This document shows, one piece after another, positions 43,722-54,489 of a DNA stretch of 64,000 bases (positions are counted from its first letter, which is position 1; the number at the start of each line of letters is the position of its first letter). This DNA comes from WHSW01 sp963769945 (GTDB lineage: Bacteria; Actinomycetota; Thermoleophilia; Solirubrobacterales; 70-9): contig CAVYOA010000013.1 in the NCBI GenBank assembly GCA_963769945.1, positions 1 through 64,000 of the forward strand, in the 5' to 3' direction. The notes beneath the pieces were generated by a model. The model did no database searches and was not told the origin of the DNA. It worked only from the letters and a program-made list of their open reading frames with translations. The translations under genes were made by a program, and so were the position numbers.

Positions 43722-43816
43722 CCCTGAACCCTATCGGCACCGCAAGCGGCTGTTCGCAGGGCCCGTCCCTCGCCCGGCGCGCGAGAGGCAAGCTGGGCAA
43801 GGAAGCAGGGAGCGCC

Positions 43817-43831
43817 GCGTGCAATGCACGC
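43817..43831. other. Perfect palindrome downstream of prfB
   Basis: GCGTGCA-A-TGCACGC, 7+1+7, in the 139-bp gap between the prfB end and the FIST gene start. It could be a repressor site for the FIST operon; it is too short-looped for a good terminator. Confidence 0.4.
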
Positions 43832-43860
43832 AAGCGACCGATGACGCCGCCCAGCGCCGC

Positions 43861-44974
43861 CTATCGCGCGCCGGCGGCTGAGAGCAGGTATTCGCGGATG
43901 AAACCGTCGAGGTCGCCGTCGAGGACGCGATTGGCGTCGCCGACCTCCATCCCGGTGCGGTGGTCCTTGACTCGCGTCGAGGGATGAAGCGTGTAGCTGC
44001 GGATCTGCGAGCCCCACTCGACCGCCTTCTGCTCGCCGCGCTCGGCGGCAAGCTCCTCGGCGCGCTTTCGCTCCTCTTCCTCGAGCAGCCGCGACTGCAG
44101 CAGCTTCATCGCCGTCGCCTTGTTCTGTAGCTGCGAGCGCTCGTTCTGGCACTGGACGACGATCCCGGTCGGCATATGGGTGATTCGCACCGCGGAGTCG
44201 GTCTTGTTGACGTGCTGGCCGCCGGCGCCCGAGGCGCGGTAGGTGTCGATGCGCAGATCCTCCTCGTCGATCTCGACATCGACCGCGTCATCGACCAGTG
44301 GCGCGACGTCAACCTGGGCAAAAGCGGTGTGGCGACGCGATTGCGAATCAAACGGCGAGATCCGCACCAGCCGGTGGACGCCGCGCTCGGCGGCAAACAA
44401 TCCGTACGCGTTCTCGCCCTTGGCGAGAAAGGTCGCCGACTTGATCCCCGCCTCCTCGCCTTCGGAGGCCTCCTTCATCTCGGCGGCAAAGCCGCGCCGT
44501 TCCGCCCAGCGCAGATACATGCGCACCAGCATCTCGGCCCAGTCCTGAGAATCAGTGCCGCCGGCGCCGGCACGAACCGTGACAACGGCGTCACCGTGGT
44601 CGTACTCGCCGGCGAACAGCCTCGCCTCCTCGAGCTCGGCGAGGCGCGATTCGACCGAGGCGAGCTGGGAGTCGAGCTCAGCGGCAAGCTCGGGGTCCTC
44701 CTCGGACATCTCGGCGAGCTCGTCGAGATCTCCGGCATCGGACTGAAGCGTCCGGAAGGTCGCCAGGCGCTTCTGGGTACTTGCATGGGTGGCTGAGGTT
44801 TTTGCCGCGTGCTCCTGGTCGTCCCAGAAGCCGGGTGCCCCCATCTGTGCCTCGAGTTCGGCTATCTGCGCTTCGAGCTGAGCCGGGTCAAAGGTAGTCC
44901 GCGAGCCGGGTCAAGCCCAGGCGGATCTCGGCGATCCGCTCGCTCACAGCCTCTTTCGCAGGTGCATCAGCCAT
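43861..44974 (-). CDS. prfB: Peptide chain release factor 2, with programmed +1 frameshift
   Basis: The ATG at 44974 begins MADAPAKEAVSERIAEIR; codon 28 is CTT (44893-44891), followed by in-frame TGA (44890-44888). A +1 shift at CTT-T-GAC resumes as DPAQLEAQIAELEAQMGAP. Coding continues to 43861, giving 370 aa, the normal RF2 length. The catalytic GGQ lies in RASGAGGQHVNKTDSAVRI; the stop-reading SPF tripeptide is in RISPFDSQSRRH. RF2 reads UGA and so autoregulates. The upstream Shine-Dalgarno-like stimulator is weak here (GCGGAC 3 nt before CTT rather than AGGGGG). Confidence 0.95.
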
Positions 44975-44984
44975 GTGACCCAGC

Positions 44985-45374
44985 CTAGCGCTCAGCCGGG
45001 ATCGCCTCGATCGCGTCGACGATCGAGTCGAAGTCCTGGCGCCAGCGATAGATCTTGCCGTCGCGCAGCTCGAAGAGCACGCCGAACGGAGCCTCGTCGG
45101 CGACCTCATCGCCATCGGTCCAGCGCCACTGGCGCCGCGCGGCGACCGCGATGTGGTCGGCGCCGACATCGCGCAGTTCGTCGACCTCGACGTGCGAGCG
45201 AAGGTGACCGTCGTCGCTGGGCTTCGCCCATGCGACGACCTCGGCGACGCCACGCTTGGGACCGCGCTGGCCGACGGCCTCGATCTCCGGATGAAGCTCG
45301 GCGGCGACGGCCTGTTCGTCGCGGCGGGCTAGGGCCGCGAGCAGGCGCGCGACCACTTCACGGTTGGCGTCCAT
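44985..45374 (-). CDS. SnoaL/NTF2-like protein
   Basis: 129 aa. NTF2-fold pattern: REVVARLLAALARRDEQAVA, AAELHPEIEAVGQRGPKRGV, HIAVAARRQWRWTD, VLFELRDGKIYRWRQDFDS. The second such protein within 4 kb, but only distantly similar to the one at 41.3 kb. The ATG at 45374 is the likelier start; a GTG at 45395 would add seven residues. It sits 10 bp upstream of prfB and is probably in the same transcript. No function can be assigned. Confidence 0.7.
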   Translation of the reverse strand: MDANREVVARLLAALARRDEQAVAAELHPEIEAVGQRGPKRGVAEVVAWAKPSDDGHLRSHVEVDELRDVGADHIAVAARRQWRWTDGDEVADEAPFGVLFELRDGKIYRWRQDFDSIVDAIEAIPAER

Positions 45375-45421
45375 GAGCGCGCAGGCTAGAGGCACGGGAT
45401 CTCAAGACGAACAGCGCTAGA

Positions 45422-45438
45422 TCGTGGTTCGACCACGA
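45422..45438 (-). terminator. Hairpin downstream of the secreted-module gene
   Basis: TCGTGG-TTCGA-CCACGA, a perfect 6-bp stem with a UUCG-like loop, sits 76 bp past the stop of the minus-strand gene at 45514. Likely terminator; no U-tract. Confidence 0.5.
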
Positions 45439-45513
45439 AGTTTGACGCTCAGGTCCCGAAGGCGCGCACGACAGCGGGTCGGTCACGCGCCGAGATCTAG
45501 CCGTGCGCGTCGC

Positions 45514-46290
45514 TCAGCAACCGTCGGCGCGCCAGGAGATTCCATCGAGCGAAATCCAGCTCGAGCCAACCTCCGCGGTGACGACCGCTTCGCCCGTTCC
45601 GTCGTAGACCGAGATCCTGCCGATCGCGTTGTTCGAGATCGTTCCGAAGGCGAGAAAGCTGATGTTGGGATCGAGCGAGCCTGCGCCGCATGGCGCATAT
45701 GCGCTGGGCAGGGAGAAGATCGTGGAGTTCGACACTCCAAAGGTCCCCCCGTTGACGAGACCTCGCAGATGAACGACGCCAGCACGATCCTTGTAGAAGG
45801 CAGCCTTGGCGAAGTGACTGCCGAAGTTGCCCCAGGAATTCTGGAAACCTGGCTCGCCCGCCGCCCCGATGTAATGGAGCCCTTCTGCGGCGCGCAGAGT
45901 CGGGTCTGGATAGCTGCCGGCGAGGTCGCCGGCAGCAGCGCCAGTGGGCGGCCCCGAGATCGAAGCCTCGCAGGTCACGTTCCCGTTCTGTCCCACCGCG
46001 CGAACGGCCTCGTTGGCCGGGCAGGCACCGCTCACCCTCGACTGAAGCACCGCGGAGTCGAGACTCGCTTCGGCGATTGCGCCGCCATCGAGCGAGTTGT
46101 CGACCACTTTCTCGGTGGTGACCGAATCGACGGCGAGGTCGTTTGCCTTGACCTGCCCATCCTTGATCTGCTTCGACTTGACGCTGTTCTTCGGGAGCCC
46201 AGCGGCATAGGCGCCGGCCCCGAGGGCGATGAAGATCGCGACCAAGCCGAGCACGTTATTGCGCAGGTACGCGTGGATTCGGCTCGACAT
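45514..46290 (-). CDS. Membrane-anchored secreted protein with Thermoleophilia N-terminal module
   Basis: 258 aa, start ATG 46290. One helix (NNVLGLVAIFIALGAGAYAA) is followed by the repeat module LPKNSVKSKQIKDGQVKAND, LAVDSVTTEKVVDNSLDGG and AIAEASLDSAVLQSRV, like the one in the SUMF1-like protein at 18 kb. The rest (about 110-258) is a predicted beta domain with LRAAEGLHYIGAAGEPGFQN and VHLRGLVNGGTFGVSNST, which recalls the trimeric C-terminal heads found on collagen-like or phage-fibre proteins. It lies just downstream of secA. Surface or envelope location is inferred. Confidence 0.72.
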   Translation of the reverse strand: MSSRIHAYLRNNVLGLVAIFIALGAGAYAAGLPKNSVKSKQIKDGQVKANDLAVDSVTTEKVVDNSLDGGAIAEASLDSAVLQSRVSGACPANEAVRAVGQNGNVTCEASISGPPTGAAAGDLAGSYPDPTLRAAEGLHYIGAAGEPGFQNSWGNFGSHFAKAAFYKDRAGVVHLRGLVNGGTFGVSNSTIFSLPSAYAPCGAGSLDPNISFLAFGTISNNAIGRISVYDGTGEAVVTAEVGSSWISLDGISWRADGC

Positions 46291-46359
46291 CTCGCTTTCT
46301 ACCGCTCGCGCTTCGCCTGAGGCGAGCCTAACCGCAACGAGCTGGTGGCGCAACCGCGC

Positions 46360-49221
<2,862 letters not shown>

Positions 49222-49254
49222 GGCTACAAATCAGAGTAGCCGGATGGCTCCGGC
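49222..49254 (-). promoter_or_regulatory. Alternating hairpins in the secA leader
   Basis: Directly before the secA ATG the minus strand reads GGCTAC-TCTGATTT-GTAGCC (49241-49222), a 6-bp hairpin touching the start codon. Overlapping it by three bases is GCCGGA-GCCA-TCCGGC (49254-49239), so only one can form fully. The 51-nt gap from hpf has no ribosome site, so leader folding may control secA translation. Confidence 0.45.
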
Positions 49255-49272
49255 CGAGTGCTCAGCTGTGGC

Positions 49273-49620
49273 TCAGGCCTCGCGCCCGCGCAGCCGGCCC
49301 ATCACTCGCCGGCTGCGAGCACGGCCGCGGCGCTTCTCGCGGTAGCGCTTGACCTGGCGGCGAATGTCCTCGGCGAGCTCGTGGATCGAGTGGATCATCT
49401 CGGGGGAAGCTTCGCGGGCGCGCAGGGTCTTGCCCTTGAGATAGAGGGTTGCCTCGGCCACGTGCTTGTCGGTAATCGAGGGATTGCGCTCCTCATGGAC
49501 CTCGATCTCGAGCCGAGCGAGCTCAGAGACCTGCTTTGAGACCCTCGCAAAGCGCTTGGTGATGTGCTCTCGAAGCTCGTCGGTGACTTCCACGTTTCGG
49601 CCCCTGACTTCGATTCGCAT
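49273..49620 (-). CDS. hpf: Ribosome hibernation-promoting factor, short form
   Basis: 115 aa. Beta-alpha-beta-beta-beta-alpha HPF/YfiA fold: MRIEVRGRNVEVTDELREHI, FARVSKQVSELARLEIEVHE, HVAEATLYLKGKTLRAREAS, MIHSIHELAEDIRRQVKRYR. It stops in a basic tail (EKRRGRARSRR) and lacks the C-terminal dimerisation domain of long HPF, which is more usual in actinobacteria. GAGGAGG 5 nt upstream of the ATG at 49620 fixes the start. It inactivates idle ribosomes. It lies 51 bp upstream of secA, a common arrangement. Confidence 0.9.
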   Translation of the reverse strand: MRIEVRGRNVEVTDELREHITKRFARVSKQVSELARLEIEVHEERNPSITDKHVAEATLYLKGKTLRAREASPEMIHSIHELAEDIRRQVKRYREKRRGRARSRRVMGRLRGREA

Positions 49621-50301
49621 GTCGGCCTCCTCGATCGACAGCTTGCTTACGATCATCGTACGCCTCGCGCCTGTCCGTGCCAAGCGAATGCGCGAACACC
49701 GCGGCCAACACCTCGCTCGCACCGCCCGCGCGCAGCGCCCGCGCACATGCGGCAAGCGTGGCGCCGGTCGTGAACACATCGTCGATGAGCAGCACTCGCT
49801 GCGGTGCCTGCCTGATGCAGCGCACGTCCGGCGCCGAAACGAGCCTCGTGGCACGATCGCGCCCAACCTGCCGCGGCCCGTCGCGGCGCACGAGACAGGC
49901 CGAGCGCTGAACCCCGATGCGCGCGGCGAACGCCGAGGCAACGAGCTCGGCCGCATCGAAACCGCGAGCGCGCCGTCGTAGTGGCGCTGCCGGCACCGCG
50001 ACCACGACCGCCGTCGTCGCCGGCGCAGCGCATCGCACCATCGCCTCTGCGGCGACATCAGCGAGTGGCAAACGCGCCTCGAACTTCAAGGCCGCGACCA
50101 AGCCGCGAGCGGCACCTTCGTAGGGAGCGGCGAAGCGGACCGCGCCGAGGCCCGGCAGATCAACTTCGCCGGGCGCGCGAGAGCCAGCTCACGCTTGCAA
50201 TCAGCGCAGATGCAGCAGGAGGCTGGACAGGGCTGAGAGCAGATCGCGCAGCGCGGCGGGGCAATCGAGACTCGGCAAGCGCTCTGGTGTTCGCACGCCA
50301 A
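49523..50301 (-). pseudogene. comF: ComF family phosphoribosyltransferase-fold protein, frameshifted
   Basis: N-terminal zinc finger (PPRCAICSQPCPASCCICAD plus CKREL). Then, after a shift near 50163, DLPGLGAVRFAAPYEGAARG, LVAALKFEARLPLADVAAEA and the PRTase-type loop QRVLLIDDVFTTGATLAACA. ComF proteins act in DNA uptake or phosphoribosyl chemistry. Start TTG at 50301. As written, the frame runs 98 bp into hpf, which is abnormal; an alternative frame stops at 49653, so a second indel near the 3' end is likely. A single missing base explains the first shift. Confidence 0.75.
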
Positions 50302-50617
50302 TCGATCTCGGGAGGGTGGCGGCCGGGGACGCGTGGGTGGCGCGCTGACTGAGCCGAATGCGTGATGTTTGACGCCTCAATCCCGGTCGGCCGCCGCGCT
50401 GCGAAAGACTAAGGGCGCAGTGAGGGAGGCGTATTGAGCATCTGCGGAGATCCGTTCACGACTGTCGTGAATCGATCTCCACCACTAGGAACGGCAGTCG
50501 TTCTTGGATCTCCACAGATGAAGGACTTGCGCCAAGCGGGAGGGCACCACCTCCGTACCCAGCAATCCAAGCTCGTGTCGCCAACGGGCAGCGGCGCGAG
50601 CCGCACCCCAATCCGAG
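50302..50617. other. 316-bp intergenic region
   Basis: No gene is supported. It lies between the GGDEF gene (ends 50618) and comF (starts 50301), both minus strand, and contains a highly structured element at 50439-50520, described separately. The rest is GC-rich with no further repeat that I can support. Confidence 0.6.
50439..50520. other. Structured three-way-junction element
   Basis: Outer arms CATCTGCGGAGATCC (50439-50453) and GGATCTCCACAGATG (50506-50520) pair over 15 positions with one mismatch. Inside are hairpin 1 (TTCACGAC-T-GTCGTGAA, 50455-50471) and hairpin 2 (AGGAACG-GCAGT-CGTTCTT, 50487-50505). The linker between them holds GATCTCC (50474-50480), which can pair with the left arm instead, making a near-perfect 35-bp palindrome at 50446-50480. 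It could be an attenuator, a small RNA, a REP/MITE-like element or a terminator. Confidence 0.55.
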
Positions 50618-52040
50618 CTACGTCGTTCCGGCCGTGACCGACTGGTCGCGGCCGGCGCGCTTGGCACGGTAGAGCGCGGCATCGGCGCGGCCGACAAGCG
50701 CGTCGGAATGCTCGACTCCGTCCCATTCCGCGATCCCGGCAGAGCATGACTCGCCATCGGGGGTGACGAAGCGAAGACGCTCGATCAGGCGAACCGCATC
50801 CGGCGTCGCACAGCCCGGCAAGATCACGCTGAACTCCTCGCCGCCGAAGCGAGCGAGGATGTCGTAAGGCCGTAGCGCCAAACGCCAGGCCGCGGCGGCT
50901 GCGGTCAGCAACTGGTCGCCCGCCTGGTGGCCGCGGCGATCGTTGAAGGCCTTGAAATGATCGAGGTCGAGCATCGCCACGCACAGTGGTGTCTCGTCAC
51001 GCCTCGCACGAGCGAGCTCACGCGGTAGCTGCTGCTCCCAGTAGCGCCGGTTCGGGAGACCGGTGAGGCTGTCCGTACGCGCCATGTATTCGAGCTGGCC
51101 GAGCAGATCGGCTCGACCGATCGCAACCGCTGCCTCCGCGGCGAGCACGTCGAGCATTGCCGAGAGCCGCAGCGAGACGCCGGCGGTCTCGTCGCTCCAG
51201 GCAACCGCGAGGACGCCAATCGCGGCACGATCGCGGACGACTGGATGCCACAGCACTGCCTCTGCTCCGGCGCTGCGCATGAACTTCTCATCAACCTGGC
51301 TCGCCGCGCCGCGCGAGACGAATACCTCCTCGGCTCGACTGAAGGCAAGCGCTGCTCCAGACTCGCCATCGAGCTCCATCTCGAAACCCGCGAGCTCGGC
51401 GCCGACGGCCGCCCGGGCAACCAGCGCCGGCGAAGTCAACCCGGGCTCGAATAGCACGGCCACGGGCGCTTGGGCCACCTCGCACGCGCCTGCGCAAACG
51501 GCTTCGCGAGCAGCTTCGGGATCAAGGCTGCGCGCGAGCGCACGCGTCGCTTGGGATACCGCGGCGGCATCGGCCGCGCGGCTTGCAAACTCACCCTCGA
51601 CCTGGCTGGTCTCGCTGACATCCCGGGCCAAGAACAACCCCGTCTCGACAGTCCCATCGGCCTCGGCGAACGGAACCAGGCGCATCGAGTACTCGCGCCC
51701 CGACGTCGGTACGCGGTACTCGAACGAGCGCTTCTCACCGCGCAGCGCCGCCTCGAACTTCGGCTTCAGCGCAGTGGCCTGAGCCGGCGCGAACATCTCG
51801 ATGATCGGTTTGCCCTCGAGCTTGGCGGCGTCCCATCCGCCGCCATTGAGGGCAGGCCCGGCGGCGAAGGTGACGATCAGCTCGCGATCGAAGGTCAGTA
51901 CGGCGGTCTGCGGCAGCTGGTCGATCATCGCCCGGTTTCGGCGTCCTTCGCTGCGGAGACGCATCAGCGCTCCCAGTAAGAGGAGGCACACGACAAAGAG
52001 GCCCCCCGCCAACGCGAGATCAAACGCCCCCACGCTCACA
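50618..52040 (-). CDS. Membrane diguanylate cyclase: TM-PAS-GAF-GGDEF
   Basis: About 473 aa. One helix (LALAGGLFVVCLLLLGALM), a PAS domain (about residues 45-150; LPQTAVLTFDRELIVTFAAG, KRSFEYRVPTSGREYSMRLV), a GAF domain (about 165-320) and a GGDEF domain (about 330-470; TDSLTGLPNRRYWEQQL, MLDLDHFKAFNDRRGHQAGD). The active site is GGEEF, with the inhibitory I-site RPYD exactly five residues before it, so the enzyme should be active and product-inhibited by c-di-GMP. I prefer the GTG at 52040; a GTG at 52102 would overlap thrC. Confidence 0.87.
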
Positions 52041-52073
52041 GCTTTTAGCCGATTTCGCTGAACATTGCGCTGA

Positions 52074-53108
52074 TCATTCAAACACCGCACGCTCGACGTC
52101 ACCTACGTCCGCCTCGCACCCAATCACCGCCGGCGCCGTTCCCAGCGCGGTGTCGGGATCCTTGAGTCCATGCCCGGTGAGCACGCAGACGACCGTGCGG
52201 GGAGCTTCGGCCTCGCCCACGGTGGGCAGGCCGTGAGCTAGAAGGCCAGCCACCGAAGCGGCCGATGCCGGCTCGCAAAACACGCCTTCGCGTGAAGCCA
52301 GGAGGCTGTACGCGTCGAGGATTTGCTCATCGGACACTGCCTCGACCCGGCCTCGCGACGAGGTCAGCGCCGTCATCGCCTCTTCCCACCGAGCGGGATT
52401 GCCGATCCTGATCGCCGAAGCCACCGTTTCGGGCTCAGCGACCGGGGCGCCATGGACTAGTGGAGCCGCCCCCTCGGCCTGAAAGCCGTAGAGGATCGGC
52501 ACCTTGCCGAGCTCGGAGAAGCCGCGCGACCAGGCCGTGACGTTGCCGGCGTTACCGACCGGAATCGCCAGCGCGTCGGGGGCCTCGCCGAGCTCGTCCA
52601 CAACCTCATAGGCAGCGGTCTTCTGCCCTTCGATCCGATACGGGTTGACGGAGTTGACGAGCTCGATCGGATGGTCCTGGGCGAGCTTGCGAACGATCTC
52701 GAGCGCCTGATCGAAGTTGCCGCGAAGGGCGATGACGCGGGCGCCGTGGATCAGCGCTTGGGCAAGCTTGCCAATGGCGATCTTGCCCTCCGGCACGATC
52801 ACCGCGCAGCGCAATCCAGCACGCGCCGCGTAGGCGCCGGCGCTGGCCGCCGTGTTACCGGTCGACGCGCAAATCACAGCCTCGGCGCCGCGGCCCGCCG
52901 CTCGCGAGACCGCCACGGTCATACCGCGGTCCTTGAAGCTGCCGGTCGGGTTCGCTCCTTCGAGCTTCAACAACACTCGCGCGCCGACGCGCTCGGAGAT
53001 CACCGGCGCCTCGACTAGCGGCGTCGAACCCTCGTTCAGGGTCACCACCGGATCGCCCGGCTCGAGCGAGAGGCGATCGCGAAACCGTTCGATCAGGGGC
53101 TGGGGCAT
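52074..53108 (-). CDS. thrC: Threonine synthase
   Basis: 344 aa, class I short threonine synthase. It converts phosphohomoserine to threonine with PLP: the PLP lysine is in NPTGSFKDRGMTVAVSRA, the glycine-rich phosphate loop is IPVGNAGNVTAWSRG, and ICASTGNTAASAGAYAAR and VVCVLTGHGLKDPD are family-typical. The minus-strand TAGATT (53121-53116) sits exactly 7 nt before the ATG at 53108 and no ribosome site exists, so the gene is probably transcribed leaderless, although it follows hom. thrB is not in the window. Confidence 0.94.
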   Translation of the reverse strand: MPQPLIERFRDRLSLEPGDPVVTLNEGSTPLVEAPVISERVGARVLLKLEGANPTGSFKDRGMTVAVSRAAGRGAEAVICASTGNTAASAGAYAARAGLRCAVIVPEGKIAIGKLAQALIHGARVIALRGNFDQALEIVRKLAQDHPIELVNSVNPYRIEGQKTAAYEVVDELGEAPDALAIPVGNAGNVTAWSRGFSELGKVPILYGFQAEGAAPLVHGAPVAEPETVASAIRIGNPARWEEAMTALTSSRGRVEAVSDEQILDAYSLLASREGVFCEPASAASVAGLLAHGLPTVGEAEAPRTVVCVLTGHGLKDPDTALGTAPAVIGCEADVGDVERAVFE

Positions 53109-53191
53109 GCGGCGGAATCTAGTTGACAAGTTGACTGCGGCGACAATGCGCTTGCGCAGGTAGACGCGGCGAAACTCGCCCTCGACCGCGC

Positions 53192-53223
53192 GCCTCGCGC
53201 GCGATCTTCGGCGAACGCGAGGC
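53192..53223 (-). terminator. Hairpin after hom
   Basis: GCCTCGCG (53192-53199) and CGCGAGGC (53216-53223) form a perfect 8-bp stem immediately after the hom stop codon. It would separate hom transcription from the leaderless thrC promoter. No U-tract. Confidence 0.5.
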
Positions 53224-54489
53224 TCAGGTGAACTCCTCTTCGATGACCCGAATCGCTCGCGGCGTCGAGCGCAGGAACTCGAGCCCGGCGAGCTCCTCCA
53301 GCGCGGCATAGAAGCTCGACTCCGGGCATTCGTGCACGACCATGACCAGACGGGCGTCGTCGCCGAGCCCGCGCTGGGCAAGGCTCTCGACCGAGATCTC
53401 GTTGCGACCGAGCACATCCGCGATCTGCGCCAGCACCCCAGGGCGATCGGCGACCTCCATATGCAAATAGAACGAGGAACTGACGTCGCGGACGATCTCG
53501 AGCTTGCGCCGCGTCTCGTGCACGGGCGCGTCACCGGAAAGGATCGAGACCACATCGCCGAGCACCGCGGTCGCCGTCTGGATGCCGCCGGCGCCCGGTC
53601 CCGACATCGTCACTTCGGTGATCGCCGGCGCCTCGACCATGACCGCGTTGAACGGCCCTCCGATCGGAGCCAGCGGGTGGCCGCTGTGCAGGAAGCAGGG
53701 AAAAACGCGGACGCTGATGCCGTCGTCGCGAAGCTCGGCCACACCGAGCAGCTTCAGCGACAGTCCGAGCTCCTTCGCATAGGCGAGGTCATCCGGTTGA
53801 ATCTCTGAGATGCCCTCGTATGAGACGTCATCGAGGCTGACCGGCGTGTGAAATGCCAGCCGCGCGAGGATCGCCATCTTCGCCGCGGCGTCGGCGCCGC
53901 CGACATCGGCCGTCGGATCGGCTTCGGCGTACCCAAGCTCCTGCGCTCGGGCAAGGACGTCGACGTAGGACGCGCCGCTGCTCGCCATCTCACTGAGGAT
54001 GAAGTTGGTCGTCCCGTTGACGATCCCGAAGACCTTTGTGATCTCGGTCGCCGCCAGGCTCTCCTGGATCACGCGGATGACCGGGACGACACCGGCGACT
54101 GCGGCCTCGAAGCGAAGCTGGACGCCGGCGGCGCGCGCCGCCGCAAACAACTCCTCGCCGTGCTGAGCGATCAGCTGCTTGTTGGCCGTGACCACGTGTT
54201 TGCCTGACTCGAGAGCGCGGGTGACGTATTCGCGCGCTGGATCGGTACCGCCGATCAGCTCGACGACGATGTCCGAGTTCTCGAGGATCTGCTCGAAATC
54301 ACCCTCCGAACGGCGCAGCACGCCGGCGATCTCGGCTCGTGAACCCGAGGCCGCCGCGATCGCTTCGGCACTCTCGCCGACAAGCTCGGCGAAGGCGCCG
54401 CCGACGGTACCGCGGCCGAGGAGACCAATGCGCGCCACGTCCACGGCTTCGTCTCCGGAGGCTTCGCCGTGTTCGGGCGGATCAGACAT
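53224..54489 (-). CDS. hom: Homoserine dehydrogenase with ACT domain
   Basis: 421 aa. NAD(P) site VARIGLLGRGTVGGAFAELV, catalytic region ALESGKHVVTANKQLIAQHG, KVFGIVNGTTNFILSEMASS and YAEADPTADVGGADAAAKMA. A C-terminal ACT domain (about residues 345-421; FYLHMEVADRPGVLAQIADV) is the threonine-feedback module. It reduces aspartate semialdehyde to homoserine for threonine and methionine. The ATG at 54489 overlaps the lysA stop by 8 bp (ATGTCTGA), so it is coupled to lysA. Confidence 0.95.
   Translation of the reverse strand: MSDPPEHGEASGDEAVDVARIGLLGRGTVGGAFAELVGESAEAIAAASGSRAEIAGVLRRSEGDFEQILENSDIVVELIGGTDPAREYVTRALESGKHVVTANKQLIAQHGEELFAAARAAGVQLRFEAAVAGVVPVIRVIQESLAATEITKVFGIVNGTTNFILSEMASSGASYVDVLARAQELGYAEADPTADVGGADAAAKMAILARLAFHTPVSLDDVSYEGISEIQPDDLAYAKELGLSLKLLGVAELRDDGISVRVFPCFLHSGHPLAPIGGPFNAVMVEAPAITEVTMSGPGAGGIQTATAVLGDVVSILSGDAPVHETRRKLEIVRDVSSSFYLHMEVADRPGVLAQIADVLGRNEISVESLAQRGLGDDARLVMVVHECPESSFYAALEELAGLEFLRSTPRAIRVIEEEFT

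Noticed and set aside
44888..44893. prfB as another sequencing frameshift
   Set aside because: CTTTGAC at codons 28/29 is the known programmed RF2 site and the summed length is normal for RF2.
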